Assembly (NCBI RefSeq): GCF_000378425.1
Contig: NZ_KB899828.1
Span: 1-64,000 of the forward strand
DNA from: Cohnella laeviribosi DSM 21336
GTDB lineage: Bacteria > Bacillota > Bacilli > Paenibacillales > Paenibacillaceae
Reading direction: 5' to 3'
Length of the DNA: 64,000 bases
A model generated the notes under the pieces. It was not told the DNA's origin. It did no database searches and was given only the letters and a program-made list of their open reading frames with translations. A program made the translations under genes and the position numbers. This document shows positions 27,613 through 36,732 of this stretch, piece by piece; position 1 is the stretch's first letter; every line of letters begins with the position of its first letter.

Positions 27613-28392
27613 TTACGCTTGGCCAACCGTCTCGTCGACGATTCCCAGTTCTTCTTTGACCCAATCGTAGCCTTCCGCCTCCAGGCGCTCCGCCAGCTCC
27701 GGTCCGCCGGATTTGACGATGCGGCCTTGCATCATGACATGGACGAAATCGGGCTTGATGTAATTCAGCAAGCGCTGGTAGTGGGTGATGATCAGGAAGC
27801 CACGTTCCGGCGAACGCATCGAGTTGACGCCTGCGGCAACGATCTTCAGCGCGTCGATATCCAGACCGGAGTCTATTTCGTCGAGAATGACCAGCTTCGG
27901 CTCGAGCATCATCATTTGCAGAATTTCGTTGCGCTTCTTCTCGCCCCCGGAGAAGCCTTCGTTCAGATAGCGGTGCATGAACTCGGGATTCATGTCCAGC
28001 TCCTTCATCTTGCTCTCCATCAGGCGGATGAACTTGATCAGGGAAATTTCGTTGCCTTCCCCGCGGCGGGCGTTGATCGCGCTGCGCAGGAAGTCGGAGT
28101 TCGTCACGCCGGTAATTTCGCTCGGATACTGCATGGCCAGAAACAGACCGGCGCGGGCGCGCTCGTCCACTTCCATCTCCAGCACGTTCTCGCCTTCGAG
28201 CAGCACTTCGCCTTCGGTCACTTCATATTTGGGATGGCCCATGATCGAAGAGGCGAGCGTGCTTTTCCCCGTACCGTTGGGTCCCATGATGGCGTGCACT
28301 TCTCCGCCTTGAATCGACAGGTCGAGGCCTTTCAATATTTCTTTACCTTCAATGGTCGATTTAAGACCACGGATTTCGAACAAACTGGACAT
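27613..28392 (-). CDS. sufC: Fe-S cluster assembly ATPase SufC
   Basis: ABC-type ATPase of 259 residues that powers SufB-SufD. Walker A is GPNGTGKST, the signature [10 protein letters not shown], and Walker [13 protein letters not shown], with the switch histidine in [16 protein letters not shown] lies 9 bases before the ATG at 28392; the extra in-frame ATG at 28455 would overlap the promoter. First gene of the operon, directly downstream of a strong promoter. Confidence 0.97.
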   Translation of the reverse strand: MSSLFEIRGLKSTIEGKEILKGLDLSIQGGEVHAIMGPNGTGKSTLASSIMGHPKYEVTEGEVLLEGENVLEMEVDERARAGLFLAMQYPSEITGVTNSDFLRSAINARRGEGNEISLIKFIRLMESKMKELDMNPEFMHRYLNEGFSGGEKKRNEILQMMMLEPKLVILDEIDSGLDIDALKIVAAGVNSMRSPERGFLIITHYQRLLNYIKPDFVHVMMQGRIVKSGGPELAERLEAEGYDWVKEELGIVDETVGQA

Positions 28393-28426
28393 TGTGTTAT
28401 TCCCTCCAGGGTGCTTAATTGTAATC

Positions 28427-28455
28427 ATTTTAATTTGATTCTCAATGATTCTCAA
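28427..28455 (-). promoter_or_regulatory. suf promoter with tandem TTGAGAATCA repeat
   Basis: Minus-strand TTGAGA (28450-28455), 17-bp spacer, TAAAAT (28427-28432). The -35 region contains a perfect tandem repeat TTGAGAATCA-TTGAGAATCA (28436-28455) that loosely resembles a Fur/PerR-type operator (TGAGAAT-C-ATT). Iron or peroxide control would suit the operon, but the second half-site is poor. Confidence 0.5.
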
Positions 28456-28545
28456 CCTTCATTTTATGAAAAGCGAATTGGAAAAGCAAACCGGGCTTGC
28501 CCGCCCCCTTGGGGAAGAAACCCGGAATAGACCGAATGTCGACGA

Positions 28546-29115
28546 TTAGCCCCGAATCGCGCGTTTTACCCGCTCCGCCTGCGCTTCGAACTGCCGGTCG
28601 TCGAGCACCGGCCTGCGCCCGCGGGGTTCAATCGCCTCTTCCAATCGAAGCCAGGACTTGCAGCCCCCGTAGCTGTCTCGCTGCGATATTTCAATCGGTT
28701 CGTCGAACCGGTATACGCGCAAAAGAAGCACATGCAGAGGTTTCGTTTTCTTCCATTTAAGCCGTTCCTCCGCGTAGTCCGCCGTCCATATATGCAGCTC
28801 GTTCAACCGTTCCAGCGTCTTGGAGTCGGTGACTTCGAAATCTTCGACAACTTCGGCGCAGGAGGTCAGCCGGACCTTGCCGGGATGTTCGGCCGCTTCC
28901 GCCCGCGTCGCTTCCACGGCGCTGCGGGATTCCGGCTTGACGAGTTCGGGACGCTGATGCTCAAAAGAAGGAAAAAGGTAAAATTCCGGACTCACGAGCT
29001 GAAATTCCCGGGTCTCCTCGGCAATGCCGCCTTTGCGCAGCACGATGACCTGCCGGCCTTCCTCAAGCGCCCGCACGGCGACGGCCCATTCCCTGAGCGC
29101 AATTGGTCGTTCCAT
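28546..29115 (-). CDS. DUF1802 family protein
   Basis: A 189-residue cytoplasmic protein. The N-terminus (LREWAVAVRALEEGRQVIVL, then RKGGI) and the segments FYLFPSFEHQRPELVK and LHVLLLRVYRFDEP match DUF1802, whose function is unknown. It starts at an ATG after GGAACGAC-type spacing and is transcribed alone, opposite to mtnK. A GC-rich hairpin with a short T tract lies between it and the suf promoter (about 28490-28535). Confidence 0.75.
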   Translation of the reverse strand: MERPIALREWAVAVRALEEGRQVIVLRKGGIAEETREFQLVSPEFYLFPSFEHQRPELVKPESRSAVEATRAEAAEHPGKVRLTSCAEVVEDFEVTDSKTLERLNELHIWTADYAEERLKWKKTKPLHVLLLRVYRFDEPIEISQRDSYGGCKSWLRLEEAIEPRGRRPVLDDRQFEAQAERVKRAIRG

Positions 29116-29913
29116 GGAGTCGTTCCTTTCTCGGTCGTTGGCTTATGAATTTATTATAGCACAAGTTGAGTGCCGAAGCCGAAAGCAAGCGGGAAAAAGG
29201 CGAAAAAACGACAGCGCCATAGACACCCGGCAGTCGGACCGCGTTCATGGTGCGTAAGCAACCTGCTTTTGGCGAATAGCGAAACCGCCGGCTTTTGGGA
29301 AACGCTGCGTTGGGCCCATCCCGCGCTTGGCGGTCTCCGTGCTTGGCGGTCGCGATGATTGGTGGTCTCGATGATTGGCGATCTCCGTGCTAACCGATTT
29401 CGGTACTTTGCAGCCCCGAGCTTGGCAAACTGGGTCCTGACGATTCTCTGCACTGGAAACGGACACCAGATCCGCTATATCCCCTTTTTCGCTTCCTATC
29501 GCCTTGTTTGCGGACAGCAAATCCTTTATTTCCGTCAGATCGTCCTTTATCGCCCCTGTTTGCATGGAATAACGTCTCCTGTGTCCGGATCGCCCTGATT
29601 TTAACCGCTTCCAGACCGATTAGCGGAACTGTGGTCCGCCGAGCCGAATCGAAACGCTGGGTCGAATTGGTCCGCCCGACCGAATCGCCGACCCTGCCGC
29701 CTTCACCGGACCGGATCGGAGGGAAGCCGCCGTAACCGCTATATTATGCTATATTATGGTAAAGGTTTCGGCGTCCATTCGCGGGGGCGGGCAGACCGGA
29801 CACCCTTTGAGCGCAGATACCGGCGCCATGCCGGACACGGGTTTATCGAAGCTTGGCCCGTCCGGGACCCGTATTTCCCGTTTTTTCGGCTTTTATCCGC
29901 CATTAAATTGCAT
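29116..29913. other. Long intergenic region without a gene
   Basis: About 800 bp upstream of mtnK. I see no protein-like ORF on either strand. It contains the 16-bp minisatellite at 29325-29388, a hairpin CCGGC-GCCAT-GCCGG (near 29829-29843) and a stem CCGGACaCGGG/CCCGTCCGG near 29842-29879. I looked for an S-box (SAM) riboswitch, which precedes mtnK in Bacillus, and did not find its conserved core. Confidence 0.5.
29325..29388. repeat. Four tandem 16-bp imperfect repeats
   Basis: Units GCTTGGCGGTCTCCGT, GCTTGGCGGTCGCGAT, GATTGGTGGTCTCGAT and GATTGGCGATCTCCGT follow each other without spacers. The period is not a multiple of three, so they are not a protein repeat. Confidence 0.7.
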
Positions 29914-29919
29914 TATACT
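29891..29919 (+). promoter_or_regulatory. Possible mtnK promoter
   Basis: TATACT at 29914-29919 is a good -10; the hexamer 17 bp upstream (TTTTAT, 29891-29896) is a poor -35. It lies about 60 bp before mtnK. Confidence 0.35.
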
Positions 29920-29981
29920 GACTTAAGACGCGATGGACCCAATGACGGGACAGGCAGCACTCTTCTCGATGAGGTGAAAAT

Positions 29982-31196
29982 ATGACCCAATATCATCCGT
30001 TGACCGAAGCGGAAGCGATCGAAATCGCAAAATCGATTCAAGAGGTATTTCCGACGGGCGAGGGGCTCGAATGCCGGGAGATCGGGGACGGCAACCTGAA
30101 TCTGGTGTTTCATATTACCCAGCCTGCGACCGGGCGCAGCCTGATCATCAAGCAGGCGCTGCCCTATGCCAAAGTGGTCGGCGAATCCTGGCCGCTCACG
30201 CTGGACCGGGCGCGCATCGAAAGCGAGGCGCTCATTCTGCAGGGCAAGCTCGCTCCCGGTCTTGTGCCCAAGGTGTACAAAACCGACAACGAGCTGGCGA
30301 TTACCGTCATGGAGGATTTGAGCGACCATGTCATCATGCGCCGCGGCTTAATCGAAGGCGGCCGCTATCCGCTCTTTGCCGGACATATTTCCGAATTTAT
30401 GGCCCGGACGCTGTTCTTTACGTCCGACCTGGGATTCAACCAGCAGGAGAAGAAGCGCCTGGTCGGTTCGTTCATCAATCCGGAGCTTTGCAAAATCACC
30501 GAGGATTTGATTTTCGACGACCCTTATTATGATTCGCCCAACAACAACATCGAGCCGCATCTTCGCGACGCCGCTGAAGCGATCTGGCAGGACAAGGAGC
30601 TTCACCTGGAAGTCGCTGTGCTCCGCGAGAAATTTCTGACGCACGCGCAGGCGCTGATTCACGGCGATCTGCACACCGGCAGCATCTTCATTACACCAGA
30701 GTCGACCAAGGTCATCGATCCCGAGTTCGCCTACTACGGGCCGATGGGCTTTGATGTCGGGGCCGTCATCGCCAACTTGCTGCTGAACTACGCCGGACAA
30801 GAGCATTGGAGCCCGAACGGGGCGGAGCGGGCGGACCGCCGGGGTTATCTGCTGAACACCATCCGCGACGTATGGACGCTGTTCGAGGAGAAATTCCGCG
30901 CCCTGTGGAACGAACACGGCATCGACCGGATTTCCCGCACGGCCGGCTATCAGGACGAGTACATGCGCCGCCTGCTGCAGGACTCCATCGGCTTTGCGGG
31001 CGCCAAGACCGTCCGCCGCATTTACGGCCTGTCCCATGTCATCGACATCGACAACATCCCCGACGCCGCCGTCCGGGAGCGGGCCCAGCGGATCGCGCTC
31101 GACATCGGCACGGCGCTGATCAAGATCAACCGCAAAGCGGAATCGATCGAAGAGGTCGTCCGCATTGCGCAAGATGCCGTTTCCGCAAGAGGCTGA
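29982..31196 (+). CDS. mtnK: 5-methylthioribose kinase MtnK
   Basis: A 404-residue kinase of the methionine salvage pathway: methylthioribose + ATP gives methylthioribose 1-phosphate. The fold is protein-kinase-like; the catalytic loop is ALIHGDLHTGSIFIT and the metal-binding aspartate lies in VIDPEFAYYGPMGFD. The nucleotide loop region is EIGDGNLNLVFHI, and the lysine is in LIIKQALPY. GAGGTG precedes the ATG. It is followed 33 bp later by mtnA, and the two proteins act consecutively. Confidence 0.96.
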   Translation: MTQYHPLTEAEAIEIAKSIQEVFPTGEGLECREIGDGNLNLVFHITQPATGRSLIIKQALPYAKVVGESWPLTLDRARIESEALILQGKLAPGLVPKVYKTDNELAITVMEDLSDHVIMRRGLIEGGRYPLFAGHISEFMARTLFFTSDLGFNQQEKKRLVGSFINPELCKITEDLIFDDPYYDSPNNNIEPHLRDAAEAIWQDKELHLEVAVLREKFLTHAQALIHGDLHTGSIFITPESTKVIDPEFAYYGPMGFDVGAVIANLLLNYAGQEHWSPNGAERADRRGYLLNTIRDVWTLFEEKFRALWNEHGIDRISRTAGYQDEYMRRLLQDSIGFAGAKTVRRIYGLSHVIDIDNIPDAAVRERAQRIALDIGTALIKINRKAESIEEVVRIAQDAVSARG

Positions 31197-31229
31197 CGCC
31201 TCGCCCGGAACGCGAAAGGAGACTTCGAC

Positions 31230-32303
31230 ATGAGCACCGACAACCTGTCCGCAGCCTCCAAGGTTCTTCAGTCCGTCCGGTGGGCGGACGGCGTCCTGGA
31301 GCTGCTTGACCAACGGCTGCTGCCGGAGCAGACCGTCTATCTGCGACTGAAAACGCCCGAAGACGTATGGGAAGCGATACGCGAGCTTAAAGTGCGCGGC
31401 GCGCCGGCGATCGGCATTTCCGCCGCTTACGGCGTCGTGCTCGGCGTTGCCGGCGTCCAAGGAAGCGCCGCCGACGTGGCCGCGGAGGCCCGCCGCCATG
31501 CCGATTATTTGGCCACGTCCCGTCCGACGGCCGTCAACCTGTTCTGGGCGCTCGACCGGATGAAAGCCCGGGCGGACAAGCTGGCCGCAGACGGGCTGTC
31601 CGCCCGGGAGGCCGTTGCGGCGCTGCTGGATGAAGCGAAGCAAATCCAGGCCGAGGACGAGGAAACCAACCGTTTGATCGGCGAACACGCGCTTACCCTG
31701 TTCAAGGACGGCATGGGCGTGCTGACGCACTGCAATGCCGGAGGACTGGCCACCGCCAAATACGGAACGGCGCTGGCGCCGTTCTATCTGGCGCTGGAAC
31801 AGGGCATGCATCTTAAGGTGTTCGCGGACGAAACGCGCCCGGTTCTGCAGGGAGCCCGCCTGACGGCTTACGAGCTGCAGCAGGCCGGCGTCGACGTGAC
31901 GCTGATTTGCGACAATATGGCCGGTCACGTCATGTCCAAGGGCTGGGTTCAGGCCGTCATCGTCGGCACCGACCGCGTCGCCGCCAACGGAGACGTTGCG
32001 AACAAGATCGGCACCTACAGCGTGGCCGTCCTCGCCAAGGCGCACAATATTCCGTTTTACGTCGCATGCCCGATGTCGACCATCGATCTGTCGACGCCGA
32101 CCGGAGCCGATATTCCGATCGAGGAGCGCCCTGCCGACGAAATCACGAACGGCTTCGGCAAGCGGACCGCCCCGGAAGGCGTGAAAGTGTACAACCCGGC
32201 GTTCGACGTGACGCCCCATGAGCTGGTCACCGCCATCATTACCGAAAAAGGCATCGTCCGCGCTCCTTACGACATCGGCTTGCGCAAGCTGTTCGAATCC
32301 TGA
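31230..32303 (+). CDS. mtnA: Methylthioribose-1-phosphate isomerase MtnA
   Basis: A 357-residue aldose-ketose isomerase related to eIF2B, converting methylthioribose 1-phosphate to methylthioribulose 1-phosphate. Motifs: [15 protein letters not shown], the catalytic cysteine in [18 protein letters not shown] and the catalytic aspartate in [26 protein letters not shown] lies before the ATG. It forms an operon with mtnK, ended by a strong terminator. The remaining salvage genes are not in the window. Confidence 0.96.
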   Translation: MSTDNLSAASKVLQSVRWADGVLELLDQRLLPEQTVYLRLKTPEDVWEAIRELKVRGAPAIGISAAYGVVLGVAGVQGSAADVAAEARRHADYLATSRPTAVNLFWALDRMKARADKLAADGLSAREAVAALLDEAKQIQAEDEETNRLIGEHALTLFKDGMGVLTHCNAGGLATAKYGTALAPFYLALEQGMHLKVFADETRPVLQGARLTAYELQQAGVDVTLICDNMAGHVMSKGWVQAVIVGTDRVAANGDVANKIGTYSVAVLAKAHNIPFYVACPMSTIDLSTPTGADIPIEERPADEITNGFGKRTAPEGVKVYNPAFDVTPHELVTAIITEKGIVRAPYDIGLRKLFES

Positions 32304-32318
32304 CCGCATGAAAACGAA

Positions 32319-32366
32319 GAACCTCCCTCTCCTCATCGTCATGAGGATTGCGGAGGTTCTTTTTTT
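32319..32366 (+). terminator. Terminator of mtnK-mtnA operon
   Basis: AGAACCTCC (32319-32327) pairs with GGAGGTTCT (32352-32360), with an inner stem CCTCA/TGAGG, followed by TTTTTT. Confidence 0.9.
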
Positions 32367-32431
32367 GCGAAAAGTGCGGACAACGAGGACTGCGGGAACC
32401 GTGAGGGCGCGTGACCCTCAGACTGCAGCCG

Positions 32432-32761
32432 TCAGGCCGTGCCTGATCCGGATGGCCCCTTGGCCATCAGCGCTACCGCCTCGCGTCCGATCATGCCCGG
32501 AACGATGCCGAGACGTTGCGCGGCATGGGTAACCGATTCCAGCGGCGCATCGAGAAGCTGCTCCAACGTACGGACGCCGACGGCGCGGCCGGCGACGATT
32601 TCCCGGTCCCGAAGGCGGTCGTTCAGCAGGCCGACGTCGAGCGCTCCGCACATAATGTATCCTTCCCCTGCCGTTACGGCAAGCAGCGTCGTTTTCGGCA
32701 GCAGCACTTCGACCCCCAGCGCCGTGCTTCCTTCGATTTGAATGGGGACGAGCCGAATCAC
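32432..32761 (-). CDS. yunC: YunC-like DUF1805 protein
   Basis: A 109-residue protein of the DUF1805 family (B. subtilis YunC), function unknown. The core reads LVPIQIEGSTALGVEVLLPK then TTLLAVTAGEGYIMCGALDV. The ORF may be read from the ATG at 32785, but GGAGG lies 8 bases before the GTG at 32761, giving the usual family N-terminus. In B. subtilis yunC and yunD are neighbours; here the YunD-like gene is about 12 kb away. Confidence 0.85.
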   Translation of the reverse strand: MIRLVPIQIEGSTALGVEVLLPKTTLLAVTAGEGYIMCGALDVGLLNDRLRDREIVAGRAVGVRTLEQLLDAPLESVTHAAQRLGIVPGMIGREAVALMAKGPSGSGTA

Positions 32762-32960
32762 CTCGTTCACCTCCGCATTTTCCATTTAGGGAAGGTTTAG
32801 GACATCTAGACGATTTCCCATGTTATAGTTTATGATTCTTTTGACCCGATAGGCTCCTGAAAAATACCCATTTAGGGCTATATTAGGCAGCTTGAACGTG
32901 GTATAGTTAAGTACACATTGATTGATTCTGTTGCGCATCATGATGGAGGCTTTATACAAA

Positions 32961-33380
32961 ATGCAAAAAGGGAAACCCACCGAGAACGGATCTTTCCTTT
33001 TCAAGGTGGATATTCTGGTCCACGCGGCCTCGGAAAGCCTGGCGATGGAACAATTGCTTCGCGGGTTGAACGGGGGCCAATTTTCGGATTTCCGGATCGA
33101 ATCCGGGGTTCAATTAGGCAAGAAGATTGAAGAGGAATTATCGGAAACGGTTACGCTGACGCCCATTGTAACGGACTCGCTTGAAGCTCGCATCCGTTCC
33201 TATATCGAGTCGAACAAGTTGATTCGCATCGTCGTCAACAAAGGCAAAGGGGTCAAGCTGGACATGCCTTGCCGGATTATAAACTTCGATCCCGAGCACG
33301 AGCTGCTCACGCTGTACCATGTCGACGAAAAAAAAGTATACTCGATCCTGCTGAACGAGGTTGACGATTTTATCGAATGA
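32961..33380 (+). CDS. Conserved-looking hypothetical protein
   Basis: A 139-residue protein I do not recognise. The first half has an alternating beta/alpha pattern (SFLFKVDILVHAASESLAME, then QLLRGLNGG). The second half looks like a small beta barrel (LIRIVVNKGKGVKLDMPCRI, then INFDPEHELLTLYHVDEKKV), reminiscent of Sm-like or YolD-like folds but without a firm match. It is acidic, with no membrane segment or signal peptide. GGAGG lies 11 bases before the ATG at 32961; earlier in-frame ATGs lack a site. A good terminator follows, so it is a real transcription unit. Confidence 0.7.
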   Translation: MQKGKPTENGSFLFKVDILVHAASESLAMEQLLRGLNGGQFSDFRIESGVQLGKKIEEELSETVTLTPIVTDSLEARIRSYIESNKLIRIVVNKGKGVKLDMPCRIINFDPEHELLTLYHVDEKKVYSILLNEVDDFIE

Positions 33381-33388
33381 AAGGTTGA

Positions 33389-33425
33389 AACGCCGCAGCT
33401 TCCGAAAGCTTGCGGCGTTTTCTTT
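33389..33425 (+). terminator. Terminator after hypothetical gene
   Basis: AACGCCGCAGCT (33389-33400) pairs with AGCTTGCGGCGTT (33407-33419), then TTCTTTT. It also lies at the 3' end of the convergent GGDEF-EAL gene. Confidence 0.85.
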
Positions 33426-33426
33426 T

Positions 33427-35130
33427 CTAGTGATTCATAGGCAGGACGCTCTCGCTGAGGAGCAGCTCTTTCATGCGCTCCCGGGGCAAAGGAGGGCTTC
33501 CGAAGTAGCCCTGCATTTCGTCGCAGCGATGGTGCCGCAGAAACTTCACCTGCTCCTCGGTTTCCACCCCTTCGGCAATCACCTGCAGCTGCAAATTGTG
33601 CGCCATCGCGATAATGGCGGAAACAATCGCAGCATCGCTCGGATCCTGCTGAATGTCGCGGACGAAGGAGCGGTCGATTTTCAGGCTGCCGATCGGAAAG
33701 TTCCGCAGGTAGTGGAAAGAGCTGTATCCCGTTCCGAAGTCGTCGATGCTGATGCCGACGCCAAGATCGGCCAGTTCCTGAAGGAAACGGGATGCCCGTT
33801 CGACATCCATCGTGATGCTTTCGGTAATCTCCAGTTCGAGATAACGGGGGTCCAGCTTCGTCTTCTGCAGAATGTCGGCGATTTTCCCGATCAGATTGCG
33901 CTGGGCGAACTGGCGGAACGACAGATTGACCGATACCGGGATGGGCGTCATGCCGGCATCCTGCCACGATTTGTTCTGCCGGCACGCCTCCTGCAGCACC
34001 CATTCGCCGAGCGGAACGATAAGGCCGCTCTCTTCGGCGGCCGGAATGAATTCTCCCGGCGGAACGAGCCCGCGCTCGGGATGCTTCCAGCGGACAAGCG
34101 CTTCGACGCCGACGATTCGTCCGCTCGCAAGATCGTACTGCGGCTGATAATAAAGAAGAAATTCCTGATTCTGCAGCGCCTTCTTGATTTCATGCTGCAG
34201 CGTAAGCTTATGCAGCGCGGTATGCGCAATATCGGACGAGAACAGCAAATAATCGTTTTTGCCGTTTTCCTTGACGCGGTGCAGCGCGGTGTCCGCCTTT
34301 TTCAGCAGTCCGATCGCATCGTCGCCCGCCCCTTGCGTTATGGAAATGCCTACGCTCACCGAAATGTGCAGATGAACGCCCGCGAGTTCGAACGGCTTCT
34401 CGAACAGGCGCATCAGCTCGTCCATGCGGCCCGACAGGTCTTCCTGATCCCGCACGTCTTCAAGCAGTCCCGCGAACTCGTCGCCTTCCATCCGCGCCAG
34501 ATTCCCGGTCTCGGGAAAAAAGCCCGTCAACCGCTCCGCGATCATCATCAGCAGCATGTCGCCGATATCCTTGCCGTACGAAGCGTTGACAAGCTTGAAT
34601 TGGTCGACGCCCAGATAGCAGACCGCCAACTGGCCGTCCCGCTTGTCCGCTCCGGCCAGCTTGTCTTCCAAGCGCTCCGTAAAGTAGCGCCGGTTCGGCA
34701 ATCCGGTCATATCGTCGAAATAGGCCATAAACCGGATTTTTTCCATCGTGCGCTTGCGCTCGCTGATATCCTGAAAAAAAACGACAATGCCGATCGTTTT
34801 TTTCCGCCGCATAAGCGGAACGGTATCGATGTTCAAATCGAGCGGATGCCCATCCTTGTGCAAAACCCGAATTTCCTGCGAACACTTTTCCCCCGCTAGC
34901 GTCCGTTCAAACACCTGCATCGTCATGTCGTACGACAGTTCGTCAAGCAGATCGGAAAATGGCTGCCCGGCCAGTTCCTCTCTGGAATACCCGAACATGT
35001 CGTAGGGGTCCCTGTTGATGTCCAGGAATCGCCCGAATCGGTCAATGACGGCAATGGCTAACGGATTGTCGTAATAAAGCGAATGAAGAAGAACATTCTG
35101 ATAAGCCGGATTGTCTGAGCATCCGTTCAC
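33427..35130 (-). CDS. PAS-GGDEF-EAL cyclic di-GMP signalling protein
   Basis: About 567 residues, cytoplasmic. Order: PAS sensor ([20 protein letters not shown], then [20 protein letters not shown]), GGDEF domain ([13 protein letters not shown]) and EAL domain. The cyclase signature is MEGDEF rather than GGDEF, so synthesis activity is doubtful. The EAL domain is intact: [49 protein letters not shown] and [10 protein letters not shown]. It is therefore probably a c-di-GMP phosphodiesterase. AAGGA precedes the GTG at 35130; the frame to 35163 is also open. Alone on its transcript. Confidence 0.9.
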   Translation of the reverse strand: MNGCSDNPAYQNVLLHSLYYDNPLAIAVIDRFGRFLDINRDPYDMFGYSREELAGQPFSDLLDELSYDMTMQVFERTLAGEKCSQEIRVLHKDGHPLDLNIDTVPLMRRKKTIGIVVFFQDISERKRTMEKIRFMAYFDDMTGLPNRRYFTERLEDKLAGADKRDGQLAVCYLGVDQFKLVNASYGKDIGDMLLMMIAERLTGFFPETGNLARMEGDEFAGLLEDVRDQEDLSGRMDELMRLFEKPFELAGVHLHISVSVGISITQGAGDDAIGLLKKADTALHRVKENGKNDYLLFSSDIAHTALHKLTLQHEIKKALQNQEFLLYYQPQYDLASGRIVGVEALVRWKHPERGLVPPGEFIPAAEESGLIVPLGEWVLQEACRQNKSWQDAGMTPIPVSVNLSFRQFAQRNLIGKIADILQKTKLDPRYLELEITESITMDVERASRFLQELADLGVGISIDDFGTGYSSFHYLRNFPIGSLKIDRSFVRDIQQDPSDAAIVSAIIAMAHNLQLQVIAEGVETEEQVKFLRHHRCDEMQGYFGSPPLPRERMKELLLSESVLPMNH

Positions 35131-35253
35131 GTGGCGCCGTCCTTCCTCCCGTGAGGGAAACATGACAGATTATGTATACCCCCATTATAAAACAAAATGA
35201 GAGTTTGCTGAACAAGCTTTTTCCAATTTTGTTGCACCGTGTCGCTTAACGTG

Positions 35254-35625
35254 TTATTTCTGCCGCGCGGACAACAGGAGACATAGCCAGCCGGCCAGCA
35301 GCGCCACGCCCCCGATCGGCGTAACGGCTCCGAGCTGCCTGACGCCGCTGAATACGAGCAAATACAAGCTTCCCGAAAAAAGGATGACGCCCGCAAGCAG
35401 CAGCCTGGCCGCCCAGCGGACCCATCCGGGAGACGGCAGCCGTTCGGACAGCAGCGCAACGATCAAAATGCCCAGCCCATGATACATTTGATAACGGACG
35501 CCCGTCTCGAAAATGTCAAAATCCTCCGCGGACAATTGCTTCTCAAGCACATGCGCGCCGAAAGCGCCGAACGCGACCCCGAGCAGGGCAATGGCGGCGC
35601 CGATCGCCGTGTATTTCCGTAACAA
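35254..35625 (-). CDS. DUF423 family membrane protein
   Basis: A 123-residue protein with four predicted membrane helices (IGAAIALLGVAFGAFGAHVL, MYHGLGILIVALL, LLLAGVILFSGSLYLLVF, IGGVALLAGWLCLLL). The GAFGAH motif and spacing match DUF423 (YwdK-like), function unknown. The start is TTG with GGAGG seven bases upstream. Confidence 0.88.
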   Translation of the reverse strand: MLRKYTAIGAAIALLGVAFGAFGAHVLEKQLSAEDFDIFETGVRYQMYHGLGILIVALLSERLPSPGWVRWAARLLLAGVILFSGSLYLLVFSGVRQLGAVTPIGGVALLAGWLCLLLSARQK

Positions 35626-35728
35626 GACTCTTCCTCCCCGTGCGATTTTGCCGGCCTCCCGAACCGGCTATCTCCATCATAACCCGCCGGAAGGCCGTTC
35701 GACAAATGGGGCGACAAAAAATGCGCAG

Positions 35729-36535
35729 CTACCCGCGGTTCTTGCCCGTGCGCCTCACGGGGCAAAACCCCGGATTATCCGCCTCCAGCCGTTCCGCATA
35801 GGCGGGGTCCCGCGCGGCCAGCGCCGCAAAGTAGCTGCCGATCAGATGATTGGCCGCCGGAGAACCGTTCTGAAACGGAAGCACGACCGCGCCCCGCACA
35901 TGGGAATAATAGTACGTTTTTTTGCTTCCCGGCATCCGGAGAATAAACGGCGGCAATTGGGCGACGGCGTCATAGGGATTGGCGATGCGGAAGCTTTTGC
36001 GCACCGCGGCGTTAAACGCTCGCGCAAAGCCGGGATCGCCGGTGCGCGGCGCGCCGAACGTGTACGCGGCCAGAAGCCGCCTGCTGTCAAGCGTCGCAAG
36101 GTCGAGCGCGCACAAGACGGCCAGCGCGCCGCCGAGGCTGTGGCCGGCCACGTATACCGGTTTGTCCGGAGGCAGAGAGGTTAAAGCGGACACGATCCGG
36201 GCTCTGGCCGAACGGTAGATGTGCGTAAAGCCTTGATGGGTTTGCCCGGCCTTATCCCGGTACGGGTAGCGGATTTGATAGGCGAGAGCGTCCGAAACCC
36301 AATCCGCGGTCGAGCTCGTGCCCCGGAAGGCGACCACGATGTCGCGATCCGATTCGAGAATGAATCCGAACCGTTCCCGTTTCCGGTCGAACGATGTGGC
36401 GTCGACGGTGAAAGCCGTCCGGTAGCCGAGCGGAACGACGAACTGTCCCTCCTTGTGGTTGTACTGCTCATAGGTTTGGCTGCACACCGCCGCGAGGAAA
36501 ATAGCCCAGGCCGGATCGTAGCCGCCCTTGCGCAT
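35729..36535 (-). CDS. Class 3 lipase-like alpha/beta hydrolase
   Basis: A 268-residue hydrolase of the fungal-type (class 3) lipase family. The nucleophile elbow is GHSLGGA with S133; D194 (NPYDAVAQLPP) and a histidine near residue 240 (NHLIGSY) complete a likely triad. The oxyanion region is VVAFRGTSSTADWVSD. There is no signal peptide, so it is intracellular or spore-associated. AAGGGGGG lies before the ATG. It is divergent from yhbH. Confidence 0.88.
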   Translation of the reverse strand: MRKGGYDPAWAIFLAAVCSQTYEQYNHKEGQFVVPLGYRTAFTVDATSFDRKRERFGFILESDRDIVVAFRGTSSTADWVSDALAYQIRYPYRDKAGQTHQGFTHIYRSARARIVSALTSLPPDKPVYVAGHSLGGALAVLCALDLATLDSRRLLAAYTFGAPRTGDPGFARAFNAAVRKSFRIANPYDAVAQLPPFILRMPGSKKTYYYSHVRGAVVLPFQNGSPAANHLIGSYFAALAARDPAYAERLEADNPGFCPVRRTGKNRG

Positions 36536-36732
36536 GGCAATCCCCCCTTTGCTTCATTTTATTGCGCGAAATTGCGGGAGGTGTCTAAAGACGGGCCGGG
36601 TTCGCAGTCACGCCGCCGAAATCGTCGGACAATTGGACCAAGCCCTTCGGGAATTCGCACACATTCTTTCGAAGCAGCCGAATATATTGAATAACACACA
36701 GCTAAGCCAATCCCCAAAGGTGGTGTCATGCC

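Noticed and set aside
29325-29388. Tandem repeats as a possible CRISPR array
   Set aside because: The 16-bp units are contiguous without spacers and imperfect, and no cas genes are present.
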